A stretch of DNA of 34,881 bases from Bacilli bacterium (GTDB taxonomy: Bacteria; Bacillota_I; Bacilli_A; RFN20; CAG-826), in contig JAGAYY010000011.1 of assembly GCA_017940265.1 (NCBI GenBank), positions 1 to 34,881 of the forward strand, written 5' to 3'. Position numbers and translations under genes: made by a program. The notes beneath the pieces are model-generated. The model saw only the letters and a program-made list of their open reading frames with translations, was not told where the DNA came from and ran no database searches. This document shows, in pieces, positions 14,757 through 23,583 of this stretch (position 1 is its first letter; every line of letters starts with the position of its first letter).

Positions 14757-15803
14757 ATGAAAAAAATATTAGCTCGTTTAGCGCTTATTTCTTTTGCGCT
14801 CATTACTGCAGCCTGTGGTAATAAAGGTTCATCATCTGAGACTTCTTCTTCAGTGGAACCATCTATTTCTTCTAATACTTCTACACCAAGTTCAAATAGC
14901 TTAGCTCCATCTAGTTCTGATCCTAAGATTGTTGATAATCAATTATCCGCGGCAAACGGACTTAAAGTTTACTTTAAAGATCAAGGCGCTAGAATCGATA
15001 AAATTGAATTTGATGGAAAACAAATCGCAAAAGATGGTTTTACCGTTGGTAGAGTTGCTAATCGTATTGCCGGTGGCAAATTTACCTTAAATGGCACTCA
15101 ATATAGTGTTACCAAAAACGATGGTAATAATTCTCTCCATGGTGGTGGTAGATCATGGCAAGGACCATTCGCCACATCAAACTGGAAGAAAGAAGAACAA
15201 ACAATTAATTCAATTAAGTATTCTATCGTTTCACAAGATAAAGATAATGGTTACCCAGGTGAATTGAAGATGTTTGTGACATATACACTTTCTGAGACTG
15301 GTGAATTATCAATTGAATATAGTGCGACAACAACCCAAGATACACTCTGCAATCCAACCAATCACCTATTCATTGATATCAATGGTAATCGTAGTTATTC
15401 CAACGTCAAATTACAAGTTGCGGGTAGTAATTACACTCCATTACAAAATCAACTACCAACAGGTGAAGTTAAATCAGTTTCTGGCACAAAGTTTGATTAT
15501 ATTGATGAAAAAGCTTTCAAGAGTAGTGAGAGCTATGATGATAACTATGTTTTAGATAAGACTAAAGATACTTATGGTAAGGCTGCAACTTTAACTGGTA
15601 CACAATATAAAGTCGATGTCTATACTGATAGACCAGGTTTACAACTTTATAAAGATGGTAATGGCAATATCTGTTTAGAAACACAGATGATGCCTGACGC
15701 AATTAATCATCCAGAATTTGATAAATACGGTACAACTATTCTAAAAGCAGGTGAAACGTTCACCTCTAAAACTACATATCACTTTAGTAAAGTAGGAGCG
15801 TAA
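14757..15803 (+). CDS. Lipoprotein aldose 1-epimerase (galactose mutarotase)
   Basis: This 348-aa protein has a lipoprotein signal ending at C20 (LITAAC), a Ser/Thr/Pro-rich linker to about residue 55, and a GalM-type domain (about 62-345). The domain has GRVANRIAGG (99-108), H128 in LHGG, H203 in PTNH, D261/D262 and base E308 in CLETQ, so the mutarotase active site looks complete. The enzyme interconverts alpha and beta anomers of aldoses. Most characterised mutarotases are cytoplasmic; this one is predicted to sit outside on the membrane lipid, where it would act on released sugars before uptake. It has an AGGA site before the ATG. The esterase gene begins 2 bases after its stop. Confidence 0.9.
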   Translation: MKKILARLALISFALITAACGNKGSSSETSSSVEPSISSNTSTPSSNSLAPSSSDPKIVDNQLSAANGLKVYFKDQGARIDKIEFDGKQIAKDGFTVGRVANRIAGGKFTLNGTQYSVTKNDGNNSLHGGGRSWQGPFATSNWKKEEQTINSIKYSIVSQDKDNGYPGELKMFVTYTLSETGELSIEYSATTTQDTLCNPTNHLFIDINGNRSYSNVKLQVAGSNYTPLQNQLPTGEVKSVSGTKFDYIDEKAFKSSESYDDNYVLDKTKDTYGKAATLTGTQYKVDVYTDRPGLQLYKDGNGNICLETQMMPDAINHPEFDKYGTTILKAGETFTSKTTYHFSKVGA

Positions 15804-15805
15804 TT

Positions 15806-16714
15806 ATGAAAAAATTAACTTTGTTAAGCGTCGCGCTTTTTGCGGTTTTATCAACCGGCTGTAATCAAAATGAAGAATACGATTTTTACATTGATGATTC
15901 TGATGCCTGGCACACATTCATCGAAGGCGATAATTTCAACTCTGATGGTTTAGGGGCTTATTTAAAAGGCGCTAAATCCGGAAAATTAAAACCTGTTGAG
16001 TTTGAAGTGGAAAATGGTGAAAACCTCACTGCTGATCAAACTAGTGTCACTATTAAATATGGAGAATATTCCGCTGAATACCCAATCACTGTGAAGAAAG
16101 AATATCACATTGCTTGTGTTGGTGATTCACTTACCGCTGGTCATATGTGGGCCCATGAATCATACCCAACGTATTTAAGCGGTAATGTTAGCGAACACTA
16201 TAAAGTTGGAAATTATGGTGTTAATGGCATCTCTATCACTGGTTATGGTGGTTCTTGGAAAGACCCAGAAAAACGCTATATTAAGCAAGACGTGTATAAG
16301 AATTGTATCAATTATGAACCAGATGTCTTTGCCATTATGTTAGGCACTAACGATGCTACAGAATGGTCAAAAGCGGAACCAACATTCTTAAGTGAATATA
16401 AGATTCTTCTTGATTCATTTATCGAACAATTCCCAAGAGCGAAATTCATTATGATGGTTTCCCCACCAGTTGTTTATCCAAATCAATTTGATATTCCAAA
16501 TGAAGAGATTAAAAATTATGTTAATCCTATTCAAAGAGAACTCGCTGAAGAGTATGGTTTTGCTACACTCGACTTAAGAGAAGAATTTGAAGCAAATCCA
16601 AATTATGCCACTGAATATTTAAGACCAAACAACGACAACGTCCACTTCACTAAAGCGGCCGCTCAATATGTCGCTGGTAGAGTCTGGGATATCGCTAAAG
16701 AGTTCAAGTTATAA
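15806..16714 (+). CDS. Lipoprotein SGNH/GDSL esterase with Ig-like domain
   Basis: This 302-aa protein has a lipoprotein signal ending at C19 (LSTGC). An Ig-like beta domain (about 45-98) follows, with an evenly spaced pattern of Gly, Thr and Val similar to bacterial Big_3 repeats. An SGNH hydrolase domain (about 99-302) ends it. Catalytic blocks are S108 in CVGDSLTAG, N182 in LGTND and D277/H280 in DNVH; an Asn-Gly in NYGVNG gives the oxyanion block. SGNH lipoproteins of this size often remove acetyl groups from xylan or other glycans (family knowledge); the substrate here is inferred only. The GTAGGAGCG site sits in the end of the epimerase gene, so the two are one operon. Confidence 0.88.
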   Translation: MKKLTLLSVALFAVLSTGCNQNEEYDFYIDDSDAWHTFIEGDNFNSDGLGAYLKGAKSGKLKPVEFEVENGENLTADQTSVTIKYGEYSAEYPITVKKEYHIACVGDSLTAGHMWAHESYPTYLSGNVSEHYKVGNYGVNGISITGYGGSWKDPEKRYIKQDVYKNCINYEPDVFAIMLGTNDATEWSKAEPTFLSEYKILLDSFIEQFPRAKFIMMVSPPVVYPNQFDIPNEEIKNYVNPIQRELAEEYGFATLDLREEFEANPNYATEYLRPNNDNVHFTKAAAQYVAGRVWDIAKEFKL

Positions 16715-16754
16715 AAATTTTTAATAAAAATATTTTTTTGCCACGAAATAGGTT

Positions 16755-16877
16755 TATAATACAAGCACTAGCCTCTTAATTTAAGAGAAATGGCATAAAT
16801 AATAGGTTAATAAATACGTGAAGAATTAAAACTTCCGTATTTATTATTTTACGCACATTATATATAATGTAGGCACT
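16755..16877 (+). promoter_or_regulatory. Promoter -10 and structured leader of the gdpP operon
   Basis: TATAAT at 16755-16760 would start a leader of about 110 bases. It holds a small hairpin CTCTTAATTTAAGAG (16773-16787) and a longer one, 16809-16845 (AATAAATACG pairing CGTATTTATT, with GAAG/CTTC inside and one bulged T). Only ATTTT follows the second stem, so it is a poor terminator. A second TATAAT (16863-16868) lies 9 bases before the ATG. No known riboswitch was recognised. Confidence 0.4.
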
Positions 16878-18914
16878 ATGGGAAAAACGATTAGAATTAT
16901 CAAACTTATCTCTTTTATCATCATCGCCATCGAAGTTCTCCTTGGTGGTGTCTTTTCCATCATCTATTTCAATAACTTCTTTAACTTCTACGATAAGGTA
17001 AAACCAGAATATATCGCCATTACAATGGCCATCATTATTGCGGTTGACTGTTTATTTGTTTGGATCATCATTTTAGTGCTCTCTTCATTAAGACAAAAAA
17101 CCGACTTAAAAGCGGCCACAATTATTGGTAGTGACGTCCAAGAAGCCTATAACTTTGCGATGATTGGCTTAGCCATTACTGATGACCAAAACGTTGTCTT
17201 ATGGACCAACGACTTATTCAAATCTAGGCATATTGAAATCATGGATATGGATATCATTGAATGGCAACCAGAACTAGCGACATTAAGAGATATTGCTAAT
17301 GGTGACCAAGTCGCTAAAATCGTTGTTAACTCAAGAACATATCAAGTTAAGCTCCTTTCCGAAGCGGGCTTATGGATCTTTAAAGATATCACTGATTATG
17401 AATCTATCTATAACTATTCTAAAGACCAAGCACCTGTCGTTGGCATTTTAACTATTGATAACTATGATGACGTTGTCCGTGGTGATGATGACTTCAATGA
17501 CGTTGTCACTAAAGTTAAAAACGACATCTTTGGCTACGCGAAAGAATATGGTGTTCTTCTTAGAAGAATTAAAGATGATAGTTATTCCATGTTATGTAAC
17601 TATGAAGCATTCACTAAGATGCTTGATGATAAATTCTCCATTATTGATAAGGTACGTGGTGAATCTATCCGTGGTGAAATCCCATTAACTCTTTCTATGG
17701 GTTTTGCGCATGACTTCCCAGATGTTATTAAATTAAATGACCTCGCTAATGATGCTTTAGATATCGCTATGTCTCGTGGTGGTGACCAAGCCGTTGTTTC
17801 TACTTATGGTCAAGAAATGAAGTTCTATGGTGGCAAATCTGAAGCTCAAGAAAAACGTAACAGAGTTAAGACTCGTGTTTTAGCCGACTCTCTCATCTCT
17901 TTAATCAATGCTTCTGACCGTGTCCTTATTATGGGCCATGCGATGATGGATATGGATGCTTTTGGTGCCTGTTTAGGTATGAAAGCCATTTGTAATCGTT
18001 TAAAGAAGAACTCTCGTATCGTTGTTGATTTAAAGAACACTGAATTCAAGACCAGATCAGCGATGACATCCTCATTTGGCAAAGATGAATTAGATAAATT
18101 AGTTGTGACTTCTAAAGAAGCTGAAGACTTAATCAATGGTAATACATTATTAATCGTTGTTGACGTCCACACTCCAAATATGGTTATGGCGCCTAAACTC
18201 ATTGATAAAGCCGCTAAAATCGTTGTTATCGACCACCACAGACGTGCGGAAGAATATATTGATTCCCCAGTCTTTAACCATATCGACCCAGCGGCATCTT
18301 CCGCTTGTGAATTAATCTCTGAATTCATCAGATTCTCATCTATCAACCCAAGAATTGAACTTCCAAGTACATATGCAACCATCATGCTTTCTGGTATCTT
18401 CTTAGATTCTGGTTACTTCAAGAGTAGAAGTACTGGTATTAGAACATTTGAAGCAGCCACTATTCTTAAAGAATATGGCGCTGATAACTCCTTAGCGGAT
18501 GACTTCTTAAAAGATGACTATGAAGAGCATAAGGAAGTTACTGATATTACCACTAACTTAGATACCCCATATTATGGTGTGGTTATCGCTACCGCTAATC
18601 CAGATCGTTTATACGACCATGCAACAATTGCGAAAGCTGCTAACCTCTGCTTAACATTTAAAGGCGTACACGCTGCCTTCGTTATGGGTAAAGTTAGTAA
18701 CCGTGAAATGCGTGTCTCAGCTCGTAGTGATGGCACAATCAATGTCTCATTACTTGCCGAACGACTCGGAGGTGGTGGTCACTTCACTTCCGCAGCCGTC
18801 ACCTTTAATACAAGCGACCCAAGAGAAGTTAAGAACGCTATTCTAGCGGTCTTAGAATCATCATTAACCGAAGCCACAAATAAAGGCTTACCAAAGAACA
18901 GTGAGGAGGATTAA
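16878..18914 (+). CDS. gdpP: GdpP-type c-di-AMP phosphodiesterase
   Basis: This 678-aa protein has the GdpP layout: two membrane helices (about 9-30 and 46-68), a PAS-like region (about 90-175), a degenerate GGDEF domain (about 185-310, ending MSRGGDQAV), and a DHH-DHHA1 unit (about 345-665). Metal-binding motifs are GHAMMDMD (H354, D358, D360), VVDVH, VIDHH (D452-H454) and GGGGH (631-635). GdpP cleaves c-di-AMP to pApA and so affects potassium balance and cell wall stress. The usual Asn-Pro in the first motif is Met-Met here. It overlaps the L9 ribosome binding site, as in other Bacillota. No strong ribosome binding site precedes its ATG. Confidence 0.93.
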   Translation: MGKTIRIIKLISFIIIAIEVLLGGVFSIIYFNNFFNFYDKVKPEYIAITMAIIIAVDCLFVWIIILVLSSLRQKTDLKAATIIGSDVQEAYNFAMIGLAITDDQNVVLWTNDLFKSRHIEIMDMDIIEWQPELATLRDIANGDQVAKIVVNSRTYQVKLLSEAGLWIFKDITDYESIYNYSKDQAPVVGILTIDNYDDVVRGDDDFNDVVTKVKNDIFGYAKEYGVLLRRIKDDSYSMLCNYEAFTKMLDDKFSIIDKVRGESIRGEIPLTLSMGFAHDFPDVIKLNDLANDALDIAMSRGGDQAVVSTYGQEMKFYGGKSEAQEKRNRVKTRVLADSLISLINASDRVLIMGHAMMDMDAFGACLGMKAICNRLKKNSRIVVDLKNTEFKTRSAMTSSFGKDELDKLVVTSKEAEDLINGNTLLIVVDVHTPNMVMAPKLIDKAAKIVVIDHHRRAEEYIDSPVFNHIDPAASSACELISEFIRFSSINPRIELPSTYATIMLSGIFLDSGYFKSRSTGIRTFEAATILKEYGADNSLADDFLKDDYEEHKEVTDITTNLDTPYYGVVIATANPDRLYDHATIAKAANLCLTFKGVHAAFVMGKVSNREMRVSARSDGTINVSLLAERLGGGGHFTSAAVTFNTSDPREVKNAILAVLESSLTEATNKGLPKNSEED

Positions 18915-18918
18915 CGAT

Positions 18919-19371
18919 ATGAAAGTCATTTTATTAGCAGATGTTAAAAAACTCGGCAAAAAAGATCAAACAATCGAAGTCAGCGATGGCTATGCCGTCA
19001 ATTTCTTATTCCCACGTAAACTCGCTGTCCAAGTCACTAAGAAAAGTGTCGAAGTTTTAGAAAATCAACAAGAAGAACGTAAAGAGAATGAAGCCAAAGC
19101 AAAAGCGGAAGCACAAGAACTCGCTAAACGTTTAGATGAAATCACCTTACCTTTCAAAGTCAAAACAGGTAGAGAAGGTAAACTCTTCGGTGCTATCTCT
19201 TTAAAACAAGTGACTGATGAACTTGAAAAACAATACAAGATTACTATCGATAAAAGAAAATTCATTGATAAAGGACCACTTGATGTCCTTGGTTATTGGG
19301 ACCTCAAAGTGGAATTACATAAAGGCGTTATCGCCAAAGTTCATGTGCATATAGAAGGGGAGGAGAAATGA
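18919..19371 (+). CDS. rplI: Ribosomal protein bL9
   Basis: This 150-aa protein is the complete bL9 of the 50S subunit: N-terminal globular domain MKVILLADVKKLGKKDQTIE, GYAVNFLFPRKLA motif, long Lys/Glu-rich connecting helix (about 45-80), and C-terminal domain with GKLFGAIS. The ATG at 18919 is used because the GAGGAGG at 18902-18908 lies 10 bases upstream and the family starts with MKVILL; an earlier in-frame codon would add six unrelated residues. It lies in the gdpP-rplI-dnaB block. Confidence 0.97.
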   Translation: MKVILLADVKKLGKKDQTIEVSDGYAVNFLFPRKLAVQVTKKSVEVLENQQEERKENEAKAKAEAQELAKRLDEITLPFKVKTGREGKLFGAISLKQVTDELEKQYKITIDKRKFIDKGPLDVLGYWDLKVELHKGVIAKVHVHIEGEEK

Positions 19372-19372
19372 T

Positions 19373-20875
19373 ATGGCCGTTAGTAAAAATAGTCGCGAAC
19401 TCCCTTACAATGCGCAAGCGGAGCAAGCGGTCCTAGGCTCAGCCTTACTGTCTAGAGAATGCTTATATACTGTCTTCAGTAGATTAAATGAAGAAGACTT
19501 TTTCCTTGGTAGACACCAACTCATTTACCGCGCAATTAAGAACTTATTTGATAAGCAAACTCCAGTCGATGTTTTAACTGTCACTGAAGAACTTATGAAT
19601 ATGAAAGAACTCGAAACCATCGGTGGTGTTGAATACCTTCAACAATGTTCCGATGCGATGGTCGCTCTTTCTAGTATTGATTACTATGTCAATATCGTTA
19701 ATGACCAAGCCGTCTTAAGAAGACTTATTCAAACATGCCGTGACATTGATGCTGCTTATTTAAGCGAAGAAATTAACGATGTCAATGAATTCATCGCAAA
19801 TAGTGAAACAACTTTAAAAGATGCGGTTGAAAAAAGAAGAGTCGCGGAATTTAAAAAAGCCAAAGATGTCGCTGAAGAAGTGAAATTAAATATTGAAACA
19901 CCACAAGAAGTGAAAACTGATGGTGTTAGTGGTCTTACCACTGGCTTTGATAGATTAAATAACATTACACAAGGCTTCCATCCAGGTGACATGATCATTG
20001 TCGCCGCTCGTCCTTCTGTTGGTAAAACCGCTTTGGCCCTTAATTTCGCCTATAGAGCGGCAAGTCGTACTAATAAGCCTATTGCTATCTTCTCTTTGGA
20101 AATGCCAGCGGAAGCACTTATTAAACGTCTTATCGGTGTTGAATCATCTGTCTCATTAACCAAGATTACCACAGGTAACCTTGTTGGTGTTGATAGAGCG
20201 AAAGTCGCTAATGCGATTTATAAAATCGGTAGTTTACCACTTTATATTGATGACTCCCCAAACGGCAAGTTAATGGATATCATCGCTAAGAGTAGAAAAC
20301 TCCAAGCTAATGAACCTGATTTAGGCATGATTATCATCGACTACTTAGGTTTAGTTACCACAAGTAATTCCTCAAAAGGTGCGGATTCCCGTCAAGAAGA
20401 AGTCCGTAAAACCTCTTTAGCACTTAAAGCTTTAGCAAGAGAACTTCAAGTCCCAATTATTGTCGTCTCACAATTATCCCGTGACGTTGAAAAACGTGGT
20501 GAAAATAAACGTCCTATCCTCTCTGACTTACGTGACTCTGGTTCTATTGAACAAGACGCTGACGTCGTCATGCTCCTTTACCGTGAAGACTATTATAAAA
20601 ATAGTAAAGCGCCTAGTAACAACGCCGGTAATAAGAAGTTAGGTAACTTAAGTGGTAGTGAACGTTTTGAAATGGTGAAAGAACAAAAAGAAAAGCTTAC
20701 TGGTGAGCCAATGGGTGGTGACGTTTCTTATGTTGAAGTAAACGTCGCTAAAAACAGAAACGGTCAAACCGGTAATGCTTATCTCTTCTTCTATAAGAGC
20801 TTTGGTCGTTTTGACGAACCAAGTGAAGAATGGCTCAAACAAATGAGAGAGATCGCGGAAAACGCAGCGAACTAA
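19373..20875 (+). CDS. dnaB: Replicative DNA helicase DnaB
   Basis: This 500-aa protein is a DnaB-family helicase. The N-terminal domain (about 10-110) starts at LPYNAQAEQAVLGS. A linker follows, then the RecA-like motor with Walker A ARPSVGKTA (212-220), Walker B IIIDYLGL, and the DLRDSGSIEQDAD motif. It unwinds DNA at the replication fork as a hexamer. It is about 45 residues longer than B. subtilis DnaC: an extra polar, Lys/Asn/Gly-rich stretch follows the LLYREDYY motif (about residues 409-447) before AKNRNGQTG. GGGGAGGAG precedes the ATG, overlapping the L9 stop. The next gene overlaps its stop by one base. Confidence 0.96.
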   Translation: MAVSKNSRELPYNAQAEQAVLGSALLSRECLYTVFSRLNEEDFFLGRHQLIYRAIKNLFDKQTPVDVLTVTEELMNMKELETIGGVEYLQQCSDAMVALSSIDYYVNIVNDQAVLRRLIQTCRDIDAAYLSEEINDVNEFIANSETTLKDAVEKRRVAEFKKAKDVAEEVKLNIETPQEVKTDGVSGLTTGFDRLNNITQGFHPGDMIIVAARPSVGKTALALNFAYRAASRTNKPIAIFSLEMPAEALIKRLIGVESSVSLTKITTGNLVGVDRAKVANAIYKIGSLPLYIDDSPNGKLMDIIAKSRKLQANEPDLGMIIIDYLGLVTTSNSSKGADSRQEEVRKTSLALKALARELQVPIIVVSQLSRDVEKRGENKRPILSDLRDSGSIEQDADVVMLLYREDYYKNSKAPSNNAGNKKLGNLSGSERFEMVKEQKEKLTGEPMGGDVSYVEVNVAKNRNGQTGNAYLFFYKSFGRFDEPSEEWLKQMREIAENAAN

Positions 20876-21633
20876 TGTACTACCATATCATTGCTTCTGG
20901 TTCGAAAGGTAATGCGACCATTATTGTCTCTAATAAGACCGTATTATTAATTGATATGGGTATTTCTTTAACCCGTTTAACTGAAGGACTAGAAGAAATA
21001 AATTTAAGCGTAAAAGACATCACAGGTGCCTTATTTACCCATAATCACACTGATCATATCTCTGGCTTAAAATTCATTTCCCCAAAGATTATGTATGCAT
21101 TAGAGGGAACATTACCAACATCTCTTTCTAATGTTGTTAATTTAAACGAACCATTTACTATTGGGGACTTTATTATTACCCCAGTTAAAACTAGCCATGA
21201 TGCGATTAATCCATGTGGCTTTTTCATTAAGGATAAGGAACAATCTTTATTCTATATGACTGATACAGGTGTCTTCTTAGAAGATAACTTACCAATCGTT
21301 AAAAACCCAACATATTTAATCATTGAATCTAATCATGATATAAAGATGCTTTTACATACGAATAGACCATTTGAATTAAAGAACAGAATTCTTTCAGAAT
21401 ATGGTCATTTATGTAATGAAGATAGTGCGATTGCGGCGATATCTATTATCGGAGATAACACTAAAGAGATTACCTTGGCCCACCTTTCAGAAGAGGCTAA
21501 TACTCCAGAAGTGGCGTTAGAGGCTTACGATAAAATCTTTAATCACTTCCATATTAATAAGGATAAATATATTATCAGGTGCGCGAACCAGTGGACATCA
21601 CTTTCGGGAGGAGATTTACCTCATGAAGATTAA
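20875..21633 (+). CDS. walJ: WalJ (YycJ) metallo-beta-lactamase fold nuclease
   Basis: This 252-aa protein starts at ATG 20875 (MYYHIIASGSKGN), which shares a base with the DnaB stop (TAATG). An upstream in-frame GTG-like extension is not family-like. The metallo-beta-lactamase signature HNHTDH (H56, H58, D60, H61) and a later FYMTDTG and LAHLSEEANTPE match WalJ/YycJ, an exonuclease linked to cell wall and DNA repair control in Bacilli. The walRK two-component genes that often accompany it are absent here. Its end overlaps rlmH by 11 bases. Confidence 0.93.
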   Translation: MYYHIIASGSKGNATIIVSNKTVLLIDMGISLTRLTEGLEEINLSVKDITGALFTHNHTDHISGLKFISPKIMYALEGTLPTSLSNVVNLNEPFTIGDFIITPVKTSHDAINPCGFFIKDKEQSLFYMTDTGVFLEDNLPIVKNPTYLIIESNHDIKMLLHTNRPFELKNRILSEYGHLCNEDSAIAAISIIGDNTKEITLAHLSEEANTPEVALEAYDKIFNHFHINKDKYIIRCANQWTSLSGGDLPHED

Positions 21634-22102
21634 GATTTACGCGATTGGGCACTTAAAAGAAGCCTATTTAAAACAAGGCATTAATGAATATCTCAAAAGA
21701 CTTGAACCATACACTCAAATCGAAGTTATTGAAGTGGATGATGAACCCGTCAATAACAATCCAAGTCAAAAAGATATTGAAAATGTTAAAAATAAAGAAG
21801 GACAAAAGATTATTAAATTGTTAAAAAATAATGAATATTTGATTGGCCTAGATTTAGTTAAGAAACAGTTAACAAGCGAAGAATTCGCTAAATATATCGA
21901 AGATAAATTTGTTTTAGGAGGTTCTAATATCTCCTTTGTTATCGGTGGTTCTTATGGTCTTAGCGAAGAGTTAAAGAACCGCTGCAACGACAGGTTATCA
22001 TTGTCAAATATGACATTCTTACATCAGATGACAAGATTAATCTTGTTAGAACAAATCTATCGCGCGTTTAAAATCAATAGAAATGAGGTATACCACAAAT
22101 GA
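21623..22102 (+). CDS. rlmH: RlmH, 23S rRNA pseudouridine-1915 N3-methyltransferase
   Basis: This 159-aa protein is a complete RlmH, the SPOUT-fold methyltransferase that modifies the 23S rRNA pseudouridine in helix 69 using SAM. It has the knot motif FVIGGSYGLSEEL and the C-terminal MTFLHQMTRLILLEQIYRAF and YHK end, both diagnostic. The start overlaps walJ; GGGAGGAGA lies 9 bases upstream. The last bases ATGA overlap the next start. Confidence 0.97.
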   Translation: MKIKIYAIGHLKEAYLKQGINEYLKRLEPYTQIEVIEVDDEPVNNNPSQKDIENVKNKEGQKIIKLLKNNEYLIGLDLVKKQLTSEEFAKYIEDKFVLGGSNISFVIGGSYGLSEELKNRCNDRLSLSNMTFLHQMTRLILLEQIYRAFKINRNEVYHK

Positions 22103-22440
22103 AAGACTATGAAGAATTTAAAAATCTAAGAAAAGAAAAGGATGAGAATAATCCATTCTGCGCTTTATACTTCCTTGAAAGTGGTGAATCATTCTATTTA
22201 GAACCAGTATTTTATACCCAATTAATGGGCTTTAAAGATCATTTCGCGGATAAATATCCCCTTATCATCGATAAGATGATTGAACTCGTAAAGAGAAATA
22301 AAAAAGTTGTCTTTACCGGTAACTTTGAGAACCCATTAACGGAAGTCGACAACTATATTTATTTGGAAGTTACTGACGTGACTGATGCCTTACAGATTTA
22401 CGCTGAAGATAAGTCACGCGGTAGTGACTATGGGGATTAA
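22099..22440 (+). CDS. Small uncharacterised protein at the end of the gdpP operon
   Basis: This 113-aa protein has no recognised family. It is mildly acidic, soluble, without signal peptide or membrane helix, with aromatic strands (CALYFLESGESFYLEPVFY) and a mixed helix/sheet pattern. ATG overlaps the RlmH stop (ATGA), so it is translationally coupled. It overlaps the convergent minus-strand gene by four bases, and no terminator is seen between them. The position suggests a small accessory for translation or envelope control, but that is only a guess. Confidence 0.8.
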   Translation: MKDYEEFKNLRKEKDENNPFCALYFLESGESFYLEPVFYTQLMGFKDHFADKYPLIIDKMIELVKRNKKVVFTGNFENPLTEVDNYIYLEVTDVTDALQIYAEDKSRGSDYGD

Positions 22441-23492
22441 GCTTGTTGTGGTCTTAATTCCTTCATAGAAATCCACATCACTCTTAAACCTAAAGTTAAG
22501 ATGAAGATGAGTGGAGCTTGGTTAACTAAGAAGAATCCAGCAATCAATGTAATGATAGCAGGAGATAACGCTAATCTAGCTTCAATCTTTTGTGTTAACC
22601 ATGGTGTGAAGTAATTGTTTGGATTATTCTTACCACGAGTTAAGATCCACATTAAGAAGCCCATCACCACACTTAAACCAAAGAAGATTGCTAAATAGAT
22701 ACCACTTGTACCCCAAACATTAACAACCTTACTTGATTCATAAGATTTATCTAAGACTTTCTTAAAGTTCTTTAAAACACCGTTTGTGTAGTCATCATTT
22801 AAGATGTTTTGGGCAACTGCATTACCGTCTTTATCAGTGACTGTTAATAATTCTTTTAAACCAGTAGTAGTGGCTTTCATGGTCTTGTAATCACCAGTGT
22901 AAGATGAGGTGATAATCTTTGTGGTGTTGTTACCATAAATCGCTATATAGAAAGAATCTTTAAAGACGATCATGTAACTAGGTGTATAAATACCTTCTTT
23001 TTCAGAGGATGCATCTTTTGTACCTAACTTATATGTTTTAGCAGCGATAGCGGTATTAACCATTTTCTTTTCATTAGCGGTCATGACATCACTAGCATAA
23101 AGCATGAAGTCATATTGTTTTGTCGCGTCATTTTCATAAGCCGCAAATGGCTTTTCAGCACCATAGGTGCTATACGCAATAGCGTTACCATCTTCTTTAA
23201 TGGTTAAGAGGTGATCAACACCTAAATCAAATTCAACATTGTGATTATCTTTTAAATCAATGGCCATCGCAGTGATGGTTTTTTCTAAACCATAAGAATA
23301 TCTATTTAAAAAAGTGGAACCATTGACATTAATTTGAGCGATAAAGATAGGAAGGACTGGCAAGAATAAAGATAAGACAAAGAAAACAATTGTTAACCAT
23401 AATGGACCATTCTTTGCCCCTCTAATTGCCGCGGCGTTATTCACTAATACGCCGAACCCATCTCTTAATACTTCTTTAGTTCTTTCTTTCAT
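22437..23492 (-). CDS. Four-helix membrane protein, DUF1189-like
   Basis: This 351-aa protein has one membrane helix near residues 30-51, a large outside region (about 52-255) and three more helices (about 262-285, 308-325, 326-345). The layout and the closing FILTLGLRVMWISMK resemble DUF1189 membrane proteins, some of which lie near maltodextrin genes, but the match is by memory only. Function is unknown. Start ATG has GAGG 9 bases upstream. It faces the gdpP operon, and its upstream region is shared with xylose isomerase. Confidence 0.7.
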   Translation of the reverse strand: MKERTKEVLRDGFGVLVNNAAAIRGAKNGPLWLTIVFFVLSLFLPVLPIFIAQINVNGSTFLNRYSYGLEKTITAMAIDLKDNHNVEFDLGVDHLLTIKEDGNAIAYSTYGAEKPFAAYENDATKQYDFMLYASDVMTANEKKMVNTAIAAKTYKLGTKDASSEKEGIYTPSYMIVFKDSFYIAIYGNNTTKIITSSYTGDYKTMKATTTGLKELLTVTDKDGNAVAQNILNDDYTNGVLKNFKKVLDKSYESSKVVNVWGTSGIYLAIFFGLSVVMGFLMWILTRGKNNPNNYFTPWLTQKIEARLALSPAIITLIAGFFLVNQAPLIFILTLGLRVMWISMKELRPQQA

Positions 23493-23515
23493 TTTGCTAA
23501 CCTCGCAGTCAAACT

Positions 23516-23544
23516 ATTTTACAAATATTGTTTGAAAGAGTAAA
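23516..23544 (-). promoter_or_regulatory. Promoter of the DUF1189-like gene
   Basis: Minus-strand -35 TTTACT (23544-23539), 17-base spacer, -10 TAAAAT (23521-23516), about 24 bases before the start codon. Confidence 0.55.
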
Positions 23545-23583
23545 CACAAATTGCTTAAAATGCATTAAAACAATTTTACCGAT

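Noticed and set aside
16755..16877. Known c-di-AMP (ydaO) or preQ1 riboswitch
   Set aside because: The leader is too short and lacks the conserved motifs that I know for these classes.
17846..18385. 179-aa antisense ORF opposite gdpP
   Set aside because: It runs through well-conserved GdpP coding sequence on the other strand, has no start site, and its residues look like codon shadows (Ser/Ala rich).
18901..18918. Longer N-terminus for ribosomal protein L9
   Set aside because: The family begins MKVILL, and GAGGAGG is placed for the ATG at 18919.
20830..20874. Longer N-terminus for WalJ
   Set aside because: The extra residues are DnaB coding sequence read in another frame; the family begins near MYYHIIASGSKGN and TAATG coupling fits.
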